The translations under genes and the position numbers were made by a program. This document shows, one piece after another, positions 54,588 to 62,901 of a DNA stretch of 64,000 nt (within the stretch, counting starts at the first letter, position 1; the number at the start of each line of letters is the position of its first letter). The DNA is from Chitinimonas viridis (GTDB lineage Bacteria > Pseudomonadota > Gammaproteobacteria > Burkholderiales > Chitinimonadaceae), in the NCBI RefSeq assembly GCF_030409555.1, contig NZ_JAUFPU010000019.1:344941-408940 (forward strand), read 5' to 3'. The notes under the pieces were generated by a model, which worked only from the letters and a program-made list of their open reading frames with translations, had not been told where the DNA came from and did not search any database.

Positions 54588-55489
54588 TAGTACGCATCCT
54601 GTTCGCACTCAGTCTCATGGCCTCGGCCCTGGCGGCCGACGTGGACAAGCTATGGGACTACGACAAACCAGCGGTATCGGAAACCCGTTTCCGCAAAGCC
54701 CTGGAACAAGCCCAGCAGGCCGGCGACGCCGCAACGGCAGGCGAACTCATCACCCAGATCGCCCGTGCCCAAGGCCTGCAGGGCAACTTCCAGGCCGGTA
54801 ATCTCACGCTCGACAGCGTACTGCCCACCATGGGCCAGTTGCCACCCACCGTCAGCGTGCGCTACCTGCTGGAACGCGGCCGCCTGATCAACTCAGCCGG
54901 CGAGCCCAAAAAAGCCTGGCGGTGGTTCCGCAACGCCCTCTCCCTGGCACAGCGCCACAACCTCGACTTCTACACCATCGACGCCCTGCACATGCTGGGC
55001 ATCGTCGATAGCGGCAAGGCCACGCTGGAATGGAACCAGCAAGCCATCCAGCTGGCCGAGAAGAGCAGCGACACGCGCGCCAAAGACTGGCTGGGCTCGC
55101 TCTACAACAACCAGGGCTGGACCTACCACGACCAGAAAGACCTGCCCAAGGCGCTCGACTACCTACGCAAGGCCCAAGCCTGGCACGAAGCGCACGGCAG
55201 CGGCAAAACACTGCTGGTAGCCCGCTGGAGCGTAGCCAAGGTACTGCGCGAAAGCGGCGAAGTGGAACGCGCCCTGACCATCCTGCTAGACCTGGAACGG
55301 GCCTGGCAGCGCCAGGGCGAGGAAGACGGCTACGTCTACGAGGAAATCGGCGAGAACCTGCTACTGACCGGCCGCCGCGAGGAAGCCCGCAACTACTTCG
55401 CCCGCGCCCTTGCCGTGCTGTCCAAGGACGAATGGCTGGTCAAGGCAGAACCGGCACGAATGCAACGGCTGCGCCAGCTGTCACAGTAG
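54584..55489 (+). CDS. Exported TPR-repeat protein coupled to the ParA gene
   Basis: The protein is 301 aa from GTG 54584, overlapping the ParA stop by 4 bp. It has a signal-like N terminus (MIVRILFALSLMASALAADVDKLW). Then come tetratricopeptide-like helix pairs: KAWRWFRNALSLAQRHNLDFY, TRAKDWLGSLYNNQGWTYHDQ, LPKALDYLRKAQAWHEA and EEARNYFARALAVLSKDEW. It probably is a periplasmic scaffold. Its function and its link to the cytoplasmic ParA protein are unknown. Confidence 0.75.
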   Translation: MIVRILFALSLMASALAADVDKLWDYDKPAVSETRFRKALEQAQQAGDAATAGELITQIARAQGLQGNFQAGNLTLDSVLPTMGQLPPTVSVRYLLERGRLINSAGEPKKAWRWFRNALSLAQRHNLDFYTIDALHMLGIVDSGKATLEWNQQAIQLAEKSSDTRAKDWLGSLYNNQGWTYHDQKDLPKALDYLRKAQAWHEAHGSGKTLLVARWSVAKVLRESGEVERALTILLDLERAWQRQGEEDGYVYEEIGENLLLTGRREEARNYFARALAVLSKDEWLVKAEPARMQRLRQLSQ

Positions 55490-55657
55490 CGCCATGCCAT
55501 ATCGCAAGCCCCAAGCACCCTTGATACCGGTGGCGTCCGCAGGTAGGGCGGCCTGAGCAAAGCGAAGCCCGCCGCATGGGGCAGATTGAAATACCAGTCC
55601 CCTCAGCGTTCACGCCAACCTCGGCAGCCCCCCGCAAACAGCCCTAGTCGCGCGTAG

Positions 55658-56449
55658 CTACTTCAAATATCTCGCCACAATCGCCTGCGCCTCTCCGCTA
55701 CGACTCTGCTCCACCAACTCCCTGTCCAGATCAGCAATAAAAGCCTTCTGTATCGCATCGGTCTCGCCTGGCCCAAAAACCACATGGGCCGATTCGCTGG
55801 AGAGCGTCAAGCTTTCACGCAGGTCCAGCGCCGCCATCGACGCCTTGGTGCGAGGGTCGCGCTGCAATCGCCTAAGGTTCCACAGGATGGAAAACCGATC
55901 ATTGACATAGCAATGGGTCCTACCCGCCGCCAGCGCCAGCAGATTTTCCTCATTGCCTTTGAACTGCGTGACCCTGATCGCACCAGACTGCCGTGCCTGC
56001 ACAAACACATCGCTCATGGCAAAACCCTGGTTGATGCCTATGCGCAGGTCGCCATAGTCCCGGGGCCAGTCTGGCCTGGGTGGTTGCAATACCTGCTGCC
56101 TGCAGAACACCGCGACATGCTCGTGCTGCAGCGGGGCAGAGTAATGCGTGATATAGGACCGCTCAGACCGACGGTAGGAAGCAAACAAGCCAAAAATCCG
56201 CCCATGCGCCAGCTCCGCCAAACCGCGCTCCCAAGGAATGGGCCGCAGCTCCACCTGGTATCGCTTGAGCCTGGCCACGGCGGCCCGCACCTGGTCTACA
56301 TAAATGCCCTTTAAGCGCCCCCGCTCAACATAGGAATAAGGGGGAAACGCCTCATCCGCATACAGCACGATGGGCGCAGCCTGGCTTGCTGGCATGCATA
56401 GCAACGGCAACAAAGCCAGCATGCCGCGCCAGTGGCTCGCACCGCCCAC
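55658..56449 (-). CDS. Periplasmic substrate-binding-like protein (SBP family 3)
   Basis: I prefer the GTG at 56449 because it gives a short signal peptide (HWRGMLALLPLLCMPASQAA). ATG 56422 is also possible, and an ATG at 56563 overlaps the dnaB stop (ATGA) but makes a long odd leader. The mature protein follows the family pattern: IVLYADEAFPPYSYVERGRLKGIYVDQVRAA and IPWERGLAELAHGRIFGLFAS, then DLRIGINQGFAMSD. It lies downstream of dnaB on the same strand. The ligand is unknown and no transporter genes are adjacent. Confidence 0.75.
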   Translation of the reverse strand: MGGASHWRGMLALLPLLCMPASQAAPIVLYADEAFPPYSYVERGRLKGIYVDQVRAAVARLKRYQVELRPIPWERGLAELAHGRIFGLFASYRRSERSYITHYSAPLQHEHVAVFCRQQVLQPPRPDWPRDYGDLRIGINQGFAMSDVFVQARQSGAIRVTQFKGNEENLLALAAGRTHCYVNDRFSILWNLRRLQRDPRTKASMAALDLRESLTLSSESAHVVFGPGETDAIQKAFIADLDRELVEQSRSGEAQAIVARYLK

Positions 56450-56559
56450 GGTCGCTTCGTACAGCCTCAGCAACGCGCGACGGTCAAGCCAGCAGCGGCT
56501 GCTCGCCCTAGCAGCAGCGCCCTGGCACACCACTGCCCAATGGAATCGGCAAGAAAAAA

Positions 56560-57990
56560 TCATTCCCCAGACGACCAGCCGCCACCTGGCAACGCCGCAT
56601 TCTCGAAGCGCGACCAATGGCCCAGGAAGGTCAGCTTGACCACACCCGTCGGGCCGTTACGATGCTTGCTGACAATGATCTCGGCCAAGCCCTTGTCGGG
56701 CGAATCCGGGTTGTAGTACTCGTCCCGGTACAGAAACATGATCAAGTCGGCATCCTGCTCAATGGCGCCCGATTCCCGCAAGTCAGACATCATGGGACGC
56801 TTATTGGGCCGCTGCTCCACCGAACGGCTCAACTGCGACAGGGCAATCACCGGCACCCGCAGCTCCTTGGCCAAGCCCTTCAGCGAACGCGAGATTTCAC
56901 CCACTTCGGTAGCACGGTTCTGATCCTTGCCCGAACCCGACATCAACTGTATGTAGTCGATCACGATCAAGCCCAGCTTGCCGTCAAACTGCCGCGCCAG
57001 GCGGCGGGCGCGAGCGCGTAGTTCCAGCGCCGTCAAGCCTGGCGTTTCGTCGATAAAGATATTGGCCTCAGAGAGCTTGCCAGCGGCATAGGTCAGCTTC
57101 TGCCAATCATCATCCTCCAGCCGGCCAGTCTTGATCTTATGCTGATCCAGCCGCCCTACCGAACCGATCATACGCATGGCCAGCTGCGCACCGCCCATTT
57201 CCATCGAGAAAATCGCCACCGGCAAGGCCGAATCGATGGCCACATTCTCCGCGATGTTGACCGAGAAGGCCGTCTTGCCCATGGAAGGCCGCCCCGCCAC
57301 GATAATCAGATCACCGGGCTGCAAGCCCGATGTCTTGCCATCCAGGTCCGAGAAACCGGTAGGTGTCCCGGTCACCTCATCCGGGTTGTCGCGGCTGTAG
57401 AGTTCATCAATCCGCGTAACCACCTCTTTCAGCAGCTGCGGCATGCCCAGAAAGCCCTGCTTGCCACGGGCAGACTGCTCGGCAATTTCAAACACCTTGC
57501 CTTCCGCCTCATCCAGCAGCTGTGCCGCCTCGCGGCCACGGGGGCTATAGGCGGCATCGGCAATTTCGGTACCGATGGCGGCCAACTGCCGCATGATGGA
57601 GCGCTCACGCACAATCTCGGCATAGCGCTTGATGTTGGCAGCGCTGGGTACGTTCTGCGCCAGGCTGGCCAGATAGCTCAGACCACCCACATAGGCCAGC
57701 TGGCTGGCATTATCCAGCGATTCCGCCACCGTCACCGCATCCGCCGGGCGGCCAGTTTCCACCAACCGCGACACATGGCGGAAGATCACACGATGGTCGT
57801 CACGGTAGAAGTCCGGCTCGGTAATGGCGTCCGCAATCCGGTCCCAGGAACCATTGTCGATCAGCAGGCCACCCAACACCGACTGCTCCGCCTCCACCGA
57901 GTGCGGCGGTGTGCGGATGGCAGCTACCTGAGGGTCCAGCGACAACTCATGGTCGCCAAAATCCTGTATGTCTTCTTGATTGAATTGCAT
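56560..57990 (-). CDS. dnaB: Replicative DNA helicase DnaB
   Basis: The 476-aa hexameric helicase unwinds DNA ahead of the replication fork. The N-terminal domain is typical (PPHSVEAEQSVLGGLLIDN). The RecA-like core has Walker A GRPSMGKTAF near residue 232, VAIFSMEMGGAQLAMRM, LIVIDYIQLMSGSGKDQNR and VIALSQLSRSVEQRPNKRPMMSDLRESGAIEQDADLI in the C-terminal part. The length matches the family. It is divergent from ratA. Confidence 0.97.
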   Translation of the reverse strand: MQFNQEDIQDFGDHELSLDPQVAAIRTPPHSVEAEQSVLGGLLIDNGSWDRIADAITEPDFYRDDHRVIFRHVSRLVETGRPADAVTVAESLDNASQLAYVGGLSYLASLAQNVPSAANIKRYAEIVRERSIMRQLAAIGTEIADAAYSPRGREAAQLLDEAEGKVFEIAEQSARGKQGFLGMPQLLKEVVTRIDELYSRDNPDEVTGTPTGFSDLDGKTSGLQPGDLIIVAGRPSMGKTAFSVNIAENVAIDSALPVAIFSMEMGGAQLAMRMIGSVGRLDQHKIKTGRLEDDDWQKLTYAAGKLSEANIFIDETPGLTALELRARARRLARQFDGKLGLIVIDYIQLMSGSGKDQNRATEVGEISRSLKGLAKELRVPVIALSQLSRSVEQRPNKRPMMSDLRESGAIEQDADLIMFLYRDEYYNPDSPDKGLAEIIVSKHRNGPTGVVKLTFLGHWSRFENAALPGGGWSSGE

Positions 57991-58067
57991 GTAACCCTGT
58001 TGAAACTTAGGATACGCGACCTTATGCCGCGAACTAGGCTGGTATTCTACCAGTCGCGATCACACCC

Positions 58068-58496
58068 ATGCCCCAAGTCCGTAAATCTGTCCTCGTGCCC
58101 TACCCGGCCAAATTGATGTTCGACCTGATCGATCGGGTCGAGGATTACCCGCAATTCCTGCCCTGGTGCGGCCAGACCCAGATCCACCTGCGCGATCACG
58201 ACTGGACCGTCGCCACCATAGGCATCGATTACCTGGGCCTGAAATCAGCGTTCACCACCGAAAACCGCAAGCAGGCCGATCTCATCAGCATGGAACTGAA
58301 AGACGGCCCCTTCCGTGCGCTCACCGGGGCATGGCGCTTCCATGCACTAGCGGACGACGCCTGCAAGATAGAATTCGAACTCGACTACGAGTTTTCCAGC
58401 CGCACGCTGGAAAGCCTGGTCGGCCCGGTATTCAGCAAGATAGCGGGCACCTTTGTCGATGCCTTCGTCAAAGAAGCAGACAGGCGGCACGGATGA
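58068..58496 (+). CDS. ratA: RatA-type START-like protein (ubiquinone-binding family)
   Basis: The protein is 142 aa, with a coenzyme-Q-binding/START-like fold. MPQVRKSVLVPYPAKLMFDLIDRVEDYPQFLPWC is the N-terminal signature. LKDGPFRALTGAWRF, CKIEFELDYEFSS and PVFSKIAGTFVDAFVKEADR form the C-terminal part. E. coli RatA is also called a ribosome-association toxin, but the relation to CoQ10-binding proteins is the better-supported family view. Its stop overlaps the next gene by 4 bp, keeping the conserved ratA-rnfH pair. Confidence 0.92.
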   Translation: MPQVRKSVLVPYPAKLMFDLIDRVEDYPQFLPWCGQTQIHLRDHDWTVATIGIDYLGLKSAFTTENRKQADLISMELKDGPFRALTGAWRFHALADDACKIEFELDYEFSSRTLESLVGPVFSKIAGTFVDAFVKEADRRHG

Positions 58497-58801
58497 GCAC
58501 AATGATCAACATAGAAGTAGCCTACGCCCGGCCCGACACACAGGCCATCGTCGCCCTGAGCCTGCCCGAAGGCAGCACAATCGCCGCCGCCATCACCGCA
58601 TCAGCCCTCGCCCAGCGCTTTCCCGAGCTATCGCAGGCCAAGCTGACAGCCGGCGTACATGGCCATGTCCGCGCGCTCGAAACCCCGCTACGGGAAGGCG
58701 ACCGGGTAGAAATCTACCGCCCCCTGATCGCCGATCCCAAAGACGCCCGCCACCGCCGGGTAGCACTAGGCAAAACCATGAAGCGGGACGACGGCGCCTA
58801 G
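58493..58801 (+). CDS. RnfH/RatB family protein (UPF0125)
   Basis: The 102-aa protein starts at ATG 58493, overlapping the ratA stop (ATGA). It has a beta-grasp-like sequence (MINIEVAYARPDTQAIVALSL, then the signature REGDRVEIYRPLIADPKDARHRR). This C-terminal signature is diagnostic of the family. The function is unclear; the constant pairing with ratA is its main clue. Confidence 0.9.
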   Translation: MSTMINIEVAYARPDTQAIVALSLPEGSTIAAAITASALAQRFPELSQAKLTAGVHGHVRALETPLREGDRVEIYRPLIADPKDARHRRVALGKTMKRDDGA

Positions 58802-58894
58802 CAAGCCCAGCGGGCCGCGACAAGACAAAGCGACCTTGAACGGGCGCCAACAGCTCACCAGCGCCCTACCTACTCCACCTTGTGGGCGCGTAGA

Positions 58895-59002
58895 GCTGCT
58901 AACAAAACCCAGCGTAGCGGTTCTGGCTAGGCGCGCGCCGCAGACAGTACGTGGGTACGGCAAGCTCGCACAACAACGCCAGAAGGGTTTGGTTAGCGGC
59001 GC
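58895..59002. repeat. Palindromic intergenic repeat, copy B
   Basis: This is a ~108-bp imperfect inverted repeat. GCTGCTAACAAAACCC at the left mirrors GGGTTTGGTTAGCGGC at the right; TTCTGGC mirrors GCCAGAA inside. GGCGCGCGCC is self-palindromic. The order of blocks matches copy A at 52077-52196. It lies between the ends of two convergent genes and abuts the DUF4124 stop. Confidence 0.65.
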
Positions 59003-59419
59003 TTAATTACTGCCCTTGCACAACCGCTGCTGCGCCTTGGTATTCTCGGCAATCTTCGCCTGGCGCTCCGCCTCAGGCATCTTCACATTCTTGCCATCCG
59101 GCCCAGTGGTAAAGACTTCCTTGGCGCCCAGGGCCTTCAAGTTGGCATTGGCATTGGCGCACAACACCTTGGCCTCTTCCGCCGTCGGCACACCGGCCTG
59201 TATCACATTACCCTTGCCCGCTGCCTGGGGCGGCGCCACCTGTACCACGCCAGCCGGTGAGCGAAGCTTCATCTGCTCGCTCTTCACCATGGCCGGTGGC
59301 TGATCGCCGTACTGCACCTGGCCATTGGCGTCGACCCATTTATACACCTTGGCGTGCGCCAAGGTTGCTGCCAAGGCCACGCCTACCAGACACAGGCCAC
59401 GTACATTCATCATGCTCAT
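59003..59419 (-). CDS. DUF4124-domain secreted protein
   Basis: The 138-aa protein starts at ATG 59419, overlapping the rmuC stop by 4 bp (ATGA). A signal peptide covers residues 1-23 (VGVALAATLAHAK). The DUF4124 signature KVYKWVDANGQVQYGDQPP follows directly. The C-terminal half is Lys/Ala-rich with two Cys (LCANANANLKAL, QRLCKGSN). The family is common in proteobacteria and exported; its role is unknown. Confidence 0.88.
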   Translation of the reverse strand: MSMMNVRGLCLVGVALAATLAHAKVYKWVDANGQVQYGDQPPAMVKSEQMKLRSPAGVVQVAPPQAAGKGNVIQAGVPTAEEAKVLCANANANLKALGAKEVFTTGPDGKNVKMPEAERQAKIAENTKAQQRLCKGSN

Positions 59420-60954
59420 ATCAATTCCTCACTACTGGCTGCCTCAAGCGGCAGGGTCTCCGTTGCTTCGTGCTCAAACCGTACATGCTCGATCTCGACA
59501 AAACGCTTGCTGATCTTCTCACTGCTGATCTGTACCTGCTGCGCATCCTCATGCGCCTGCCGGATATGCGTAGCCAGGTTCTTCATACGCGTATCAAACC
59601 GGCGGAAGTCTTCCGACAAGCGCGACAGCGCCGACTTGATAATATGCACCTGTTGACGTGTTTCCACATCCTTGATGACAGCACGCGCCGTATTGAGCAC
59701 GGCCATCATGGTGGTCGGCGACACAATCCACACCCGCTTGCCCATGGCGTACTGCACCAGGTCGGGATGGTAAGCATGGATCTCGGCAAACACCGCCTCG
59801 GCCGGGATAAACATCACGGCACCATCCGCCGTCTCACCCGCCACAATGTATTTGTCGCTGATGGCGTCGATATGTTTCTTCACATCCGCCTTGAACTGCC
59901 GCTGCGCCAGCAAGCGTTCGGATTCCACACTGGTACCGAACATCCTGTGATAGTTCTCCAGCGGGAACTTCGAATCCACCGCAACCGTGCCGGTCGGCTC
60001 CGGCAGTTTCAGTATGCAGTCCGCCCGGGTGCCATTGCTCAACACCGCCTGCAACTGGTAGCACGAAGCCGGCAGCACATTGCTCACCAGATGCTCCAGC
60101 TGCACCTCGCCAAAAGCCCCGCGCGAACGCTTGTCGCCTAGCAGCTCCTGCAGGCTCACCACATTGCTGGTCAAGCCATCTATCTTCTTCTGCGCCTCAT
60201 CTATCGTCGCCAGGCGCGCCATCACGCTCGCGAAAGTCTCATTGGTCTTCTTGAAGCCCTCATCCAGCCGCTCGCTCACCTTGCCCGAAATCTGCTCCAG
60301 CCGCTTGTCCACTCCCTCACTCAGCAAGCTAATCGACTGAGTCAACTGCTCGGTGGTACGGCGCAAGGTATTGAGCAACAACTCCTGCTGCGCCCGCCCC
60401 TGCTCACCCACCTGCTTGCCCACCGATTCCAGCACCTCAGCGCGCAAGGCATCCTGCTTTTGCTGCACAGTCTGCGAAATCTCAGCCAGCTGCTTGGCAA
60501 TGGCCTCCCGGCTGTCGGCCAGGGCCTGGGCCTGCGTCAGCTGCATCGATTGCAAAGCAGCAGTCTGGGCAATCTGCGCCGCCTGCAAGGCCTCGGTCTG
60601 GGTCGCCCTCAGACTGTCCAGGCCTACCCGGGTGTCCTTCAGCTCAGCCCCCACCGATTCACGCAAGCGATCAAACGACTGCCCCACGCTATCGCGCAGG
60701 CGCTCGCCCGATTCCGTCACGCTATTACGCAAACGCTCGCTCTGCTCGGCAAAGCCATGGCTCAATGCCTCGGATTGCCGCTGCAAACCACCATGCAGGT
60801 CATTGAGCATGGCCCTGTGCTTCTCCTCCAGCTGGGCAGACAACAAATCCAGCGTGGTGCGCTGTGACTGGGCCAACTGCCCCAACCGCACCACCACCAG
60901 AATGCCCGCCAACAGCACAACCACCGCCACGATGCCAAACAGCAGTTCAACCAT
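59416..60954 (-). CDS. rmuC: DNA recombination protein RmuC
   Basis: The protein is 512 aa. One N-terminal membrane helix (residues 3-22) precedes a long coiled coil (about 25-250) rich in Glu/Gln/Ser/Arg. The RmuC nuclease-like domain covers about 270-470: DKRSRGAFGEVQLEHLVSNVLP, RADCILKLPEPTGTVAVDSKFPLENY and GADGAVMFIPAEAVFAEIHA-type segments. E. coli RmuC limits recombination at inverted repeats. The start lacks a strong ribosome-binding site. Downstream it is coupled to the DUF4124 gene. Confidence 0.92.
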   Translation of the reverse strand: MVELLFGIVAVVVLLAGILVVVRLGQLAQSQRTTLDLLSAQLEEKHRAMLNDLHGGLQRQSEALSHGFAEQSERLRNSVTESGERLRDSVGQSFDRLRESVGAELKDTRVGLDSLRATQTEALQAAQIAQTAALQSMQLTQAQALADSREAIAKQLAEISQTVQQKQDALRAEVLESVGKQVGEQGRAQQELLLNTLRRTTEQLTQSISLLSEGVDKRLEQISGKVSERLDEGFKKTNETFASVMARLATIDEAQKKIDGLTSNVVSLQELLGDKRSRGAFGEVQLEHLVSNVLPASCYQLQAVLSNGTRADCILKLPEPTGTVAVDSKFPLENYHRMFGTSVESERLLAQRQFKADVKKHIDAISDKYIVAGETADGAVMFIPAEAVFAEIHAYHPDLVQYAMGKRVWIVSPTTMMAVLNTARAVIKDVETRQQVHIIKSALSRLSEDFRRFDTRMKNLATHIRQAHEDAQQVQISSEKISKRFVEIEHVRFEHEATETLPLEAASSEELI

Positions 60955-61339
60955 GTAGATATTCCAAGAGCATGTTCATTGAGCGCGATGATACGCCTAG
61001 TCAGGCCCGCCGTATGGATGACCGCACAGCCGGCACCGTCACAAAATTCCAAATAGATCTAAAAAAACAATTTCAAATTCCTGTTTGGAATTTTTCAACG
61101 CCGGCATCATGCCCAGCAACGGCACCAAGGGTACACATACTGTGCTTGATAAACCTTACCAAGGGCACTATCAGAAACCTCAGCGCGTCCACGGGGGCCG
61201 ACCATCCACCGGCCTCCAGGCAAGACAAGAGCAACGCCGTACTGCGATAAAAGTACGGTTGCCAGAAGCGCCCCGCGCACAGCGTATCTGCCCAATTGAC
61301 AGCCCATTTCGCTCACCCCCAACTCGATAGGCGAAGTCC
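60955..61339. other. 385-bp AT-richer gap with an inverted repeat
   Basis: The only clear structure is AAAATTCCAAA (61043-61053) mirrored by TTTGGAATTTT (61084-61094), a perfect 11-bp inverted repeat with a 30-bp spacer in locally AT-rich sequence. It could hold divergent promoters for rmuC and the hydrolase gene. A short plus-strand frame from 61109 has no support. Confidence 0.45.
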
Positions 61340-61903
61340 ATGCCCACCACGCCTCCCATAGTGCTGCACCCAGGCTGGCAAAATTCCGGCCCCGAACACT
61401 GGCAAAGCCACTGGCAAGCCAGCCAACCCGGCAGCAGCCGCGTCCCACAAACCGATTGGGACCACCCCGACCTAGACGACTGGATACAGACGCTGGACAA
61501 GCACCTGGCCCAGCAAGCCCAACCCGCACTGCTGGCCTGCCACAGCCTGGGCTGCCTCACCCTGCTGCACTGGCTCGCCCACTACCCACAGCATCACCAC
61601 CGCATAGCCGGCGCCCTGCTGGTCGCCCCCGCCGACGTCGAGCGCGACAACGCCCCCGCCGAGATACAAGGCTTCGCCCCCATCCCCCGCCAACGCCTAC
61701 CTTTTCCCAGCATCGTGGTCGCCAGCGACAACGACCCCTATTGCCAGTTGGCGCGTAGCCAGCAACTGGCACAGCACTGGGGCTCCGGCTTCTACCTGCT
61801 CACCGGCGCAGGCCATATCAACGCCCAAAGCGGCCTGGCCCACTGGCCCAAGGGGCTGGCCTTGCTGCAGGGGCTGGCCAACCAGCAGTCTGTTCTTGGG
61901 TAA
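61340..61903 (+). CDS. RBBP9/YdeN-family alpha/beta hydrolase
   Basis: The protein is 187 aa. The family start VLHPGWQNSGPEHWQSHW is clear, with the nucleophile in LLACHSLGCLTLL (Ser near residue 70). IVVASDNDPYC carries the Asp, and TGAGHINAQSGLAHWPKG the His. These small serine hydrolases are widespread, with unknown substrates. The last few residues (QSVLG plus TAA) fall in sequence that, on the minus strand, reads like the beginning of an IS3 OrfA, so the original C terminus may have been replaced by insertion. Confidence 0.85.
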   Translation: MPTTPPIVLHPGWQNSGPEHWQSHWQASQPGSSRVPQTDWDHPDLDDWIQTLDKHLAQQAQPALLACHSLGCLTLLHWLAHYPQHHHRIAGALLVAPADVERDNAPAEIQGFAPIPRQRLPFPSIVVASDNDPYCQLARSQQLAQHWGSGFYLLTGAGHINAQSGLAHWPKGLALLQGLANQQSVLG

Positions 61904-61957
61904 TGCGCTTCTTCATGCCTAATCTCCTTCGATGATGGGATTGGACGCTAAACCGTG
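61898..61957 (-). mobile_element. IS3-family left-end scar with the start of OrfA
   Basis: On the minus strand a ribosome-binding site (AAGGAG) precedes ATG 61916 and the codons MKKRITQEQ, the usual beginning of IS3-group OrfA proteins. Upstream sequence to 61957 resembles an IS leader. The frame then runs into the hydrolase gene, so only the first ~10 codons remain. The orientation is opposite to the OrfB fragment next to it. Confidence 0.5.
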
Positions 61958-61980
61958 GCGCTACTCAAATTCGGGGGGGG

Positions 61981-62346
61981 CGTCGAAGCCAGGGGAAGTT
62001 GCCCAGCCAGATCCAAGTGGACAATGGGCCGGAGTTCACCAGCAAGGCATTGGATCAGTGGGCATATGAACATGGTGTGCGACTGCAGTTCATCCGGCCC
62101 GGCAAGCCCGTGGACAATGCACATATCGAAAGCTTCAACGGTCGGTTCCGGGAGGAGTGCTTGAACCAGCATACCTTCCGTAGCCTGCATGATGCACAAC
62201 AGAAGATCGAGGCGTGGCGTCTCGATTACAACGCGGCCCGGCCACATAGTGCGCTGGGCTATTTGACCCCGGCGGAATACCGGGAAAGGCATCACCCCCC
62301 AACCGCTCAGATTGCTAATTTATGCGTGGTAGACCGAGTCGGGTAA
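61981..62346 (+). pseudogene. IS3-family transposase OrfB, C-terminal fragment
   Basis: About 120 codons remain of the integrase catalytic domain: LPSQIQVDNGPEFTSKALDQ (second Asp of DDE), RPGKPVDNAHIESFNGRFRE (the Glu) and DYNAARPHSALGYLTPAEY. The first catalytic Asp and everything before it are missing, and the fragment begins right after a run of eight G (61973-61980). It is not able to encode a functional transposase. Confidence 0.88.
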
Positions 62347-62463
62347 GGTCACAATGGGCTACGCACAAATGGATTGTCACGCAAAATACAAGACCCCTCG
62401 TCTTGCTGTATCCCAGAGAGGAATGTGGTTAACCTAGCTGTTGCAAACTAGCGGACGGGGCAC

Positions 62464-62901
62464 CTAGGATTTGGGCGCCAACTTTGCGAACAAGTAATGC
62501 CTATCTAGGGTGCTACCGCAACTAGGGCAGTTAACCGACGGCAAACGAAGTGCATTCTTGTAGAGTACGTAACTATCCCCATACAGCTCGTATAGTGAGC
62601 TACTTCTAGCATAACAGCCCATCAAGGTGGAATGGCAATTACTGCAAACATACCTTTCCAATAAAACAGGCCATAAATTACTCTCCACCATCAAAAAGAA
62701 GTTAAAGAAATATTCCCCCTTTGGCCCTTCAAAGAAACCCAAATATAATCCGGGGAAAAAAATCCTCTCATCACAAGCACTTCGAGCAACCGCCCTCAAC
62801 TCCTCCGACTTGTCAAGTAAGAAATTTCTCGCCTCTAATATTTCCCCCCCAGAATAAAAGTAATGTTTCTTACCAAACAAAAACATTGGCCGGCTAATCA
62901 T
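62464..62901 (-). CDS. Candidate immunity protein of the Rhs toxin
   Basis: The 145-aa protein starts at ATG 62901, overlapping the Rhs stop by 8 bp. There is no signal peptide, as expected of a cytoplasmic protector. The middle is aromatic-rich ([21 protein letters not shown]). The C-terminal half has two Cys pairs, [11 protein letters not shown] and CPSC, which look like a zinc ribbon. Low GC sets it apart from the rest of the window. The immunity role is inferred from its position directly after the toxin tip; I recognise no family. Confidence 0.6.
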   Translation of the reverse strand: MISRPMFLFGKKHYFYSGGEILEARNFLLDKSEELRAVARSACDERIFFPGLYLGFFEGPKGEYFFNFFLMVESNLWPVLLERYVCSNCHSTLMGCYARSSSLYELYGDSYVLYKNALRLPSVNCPSCGSTLDRHYLFAKLAPKS

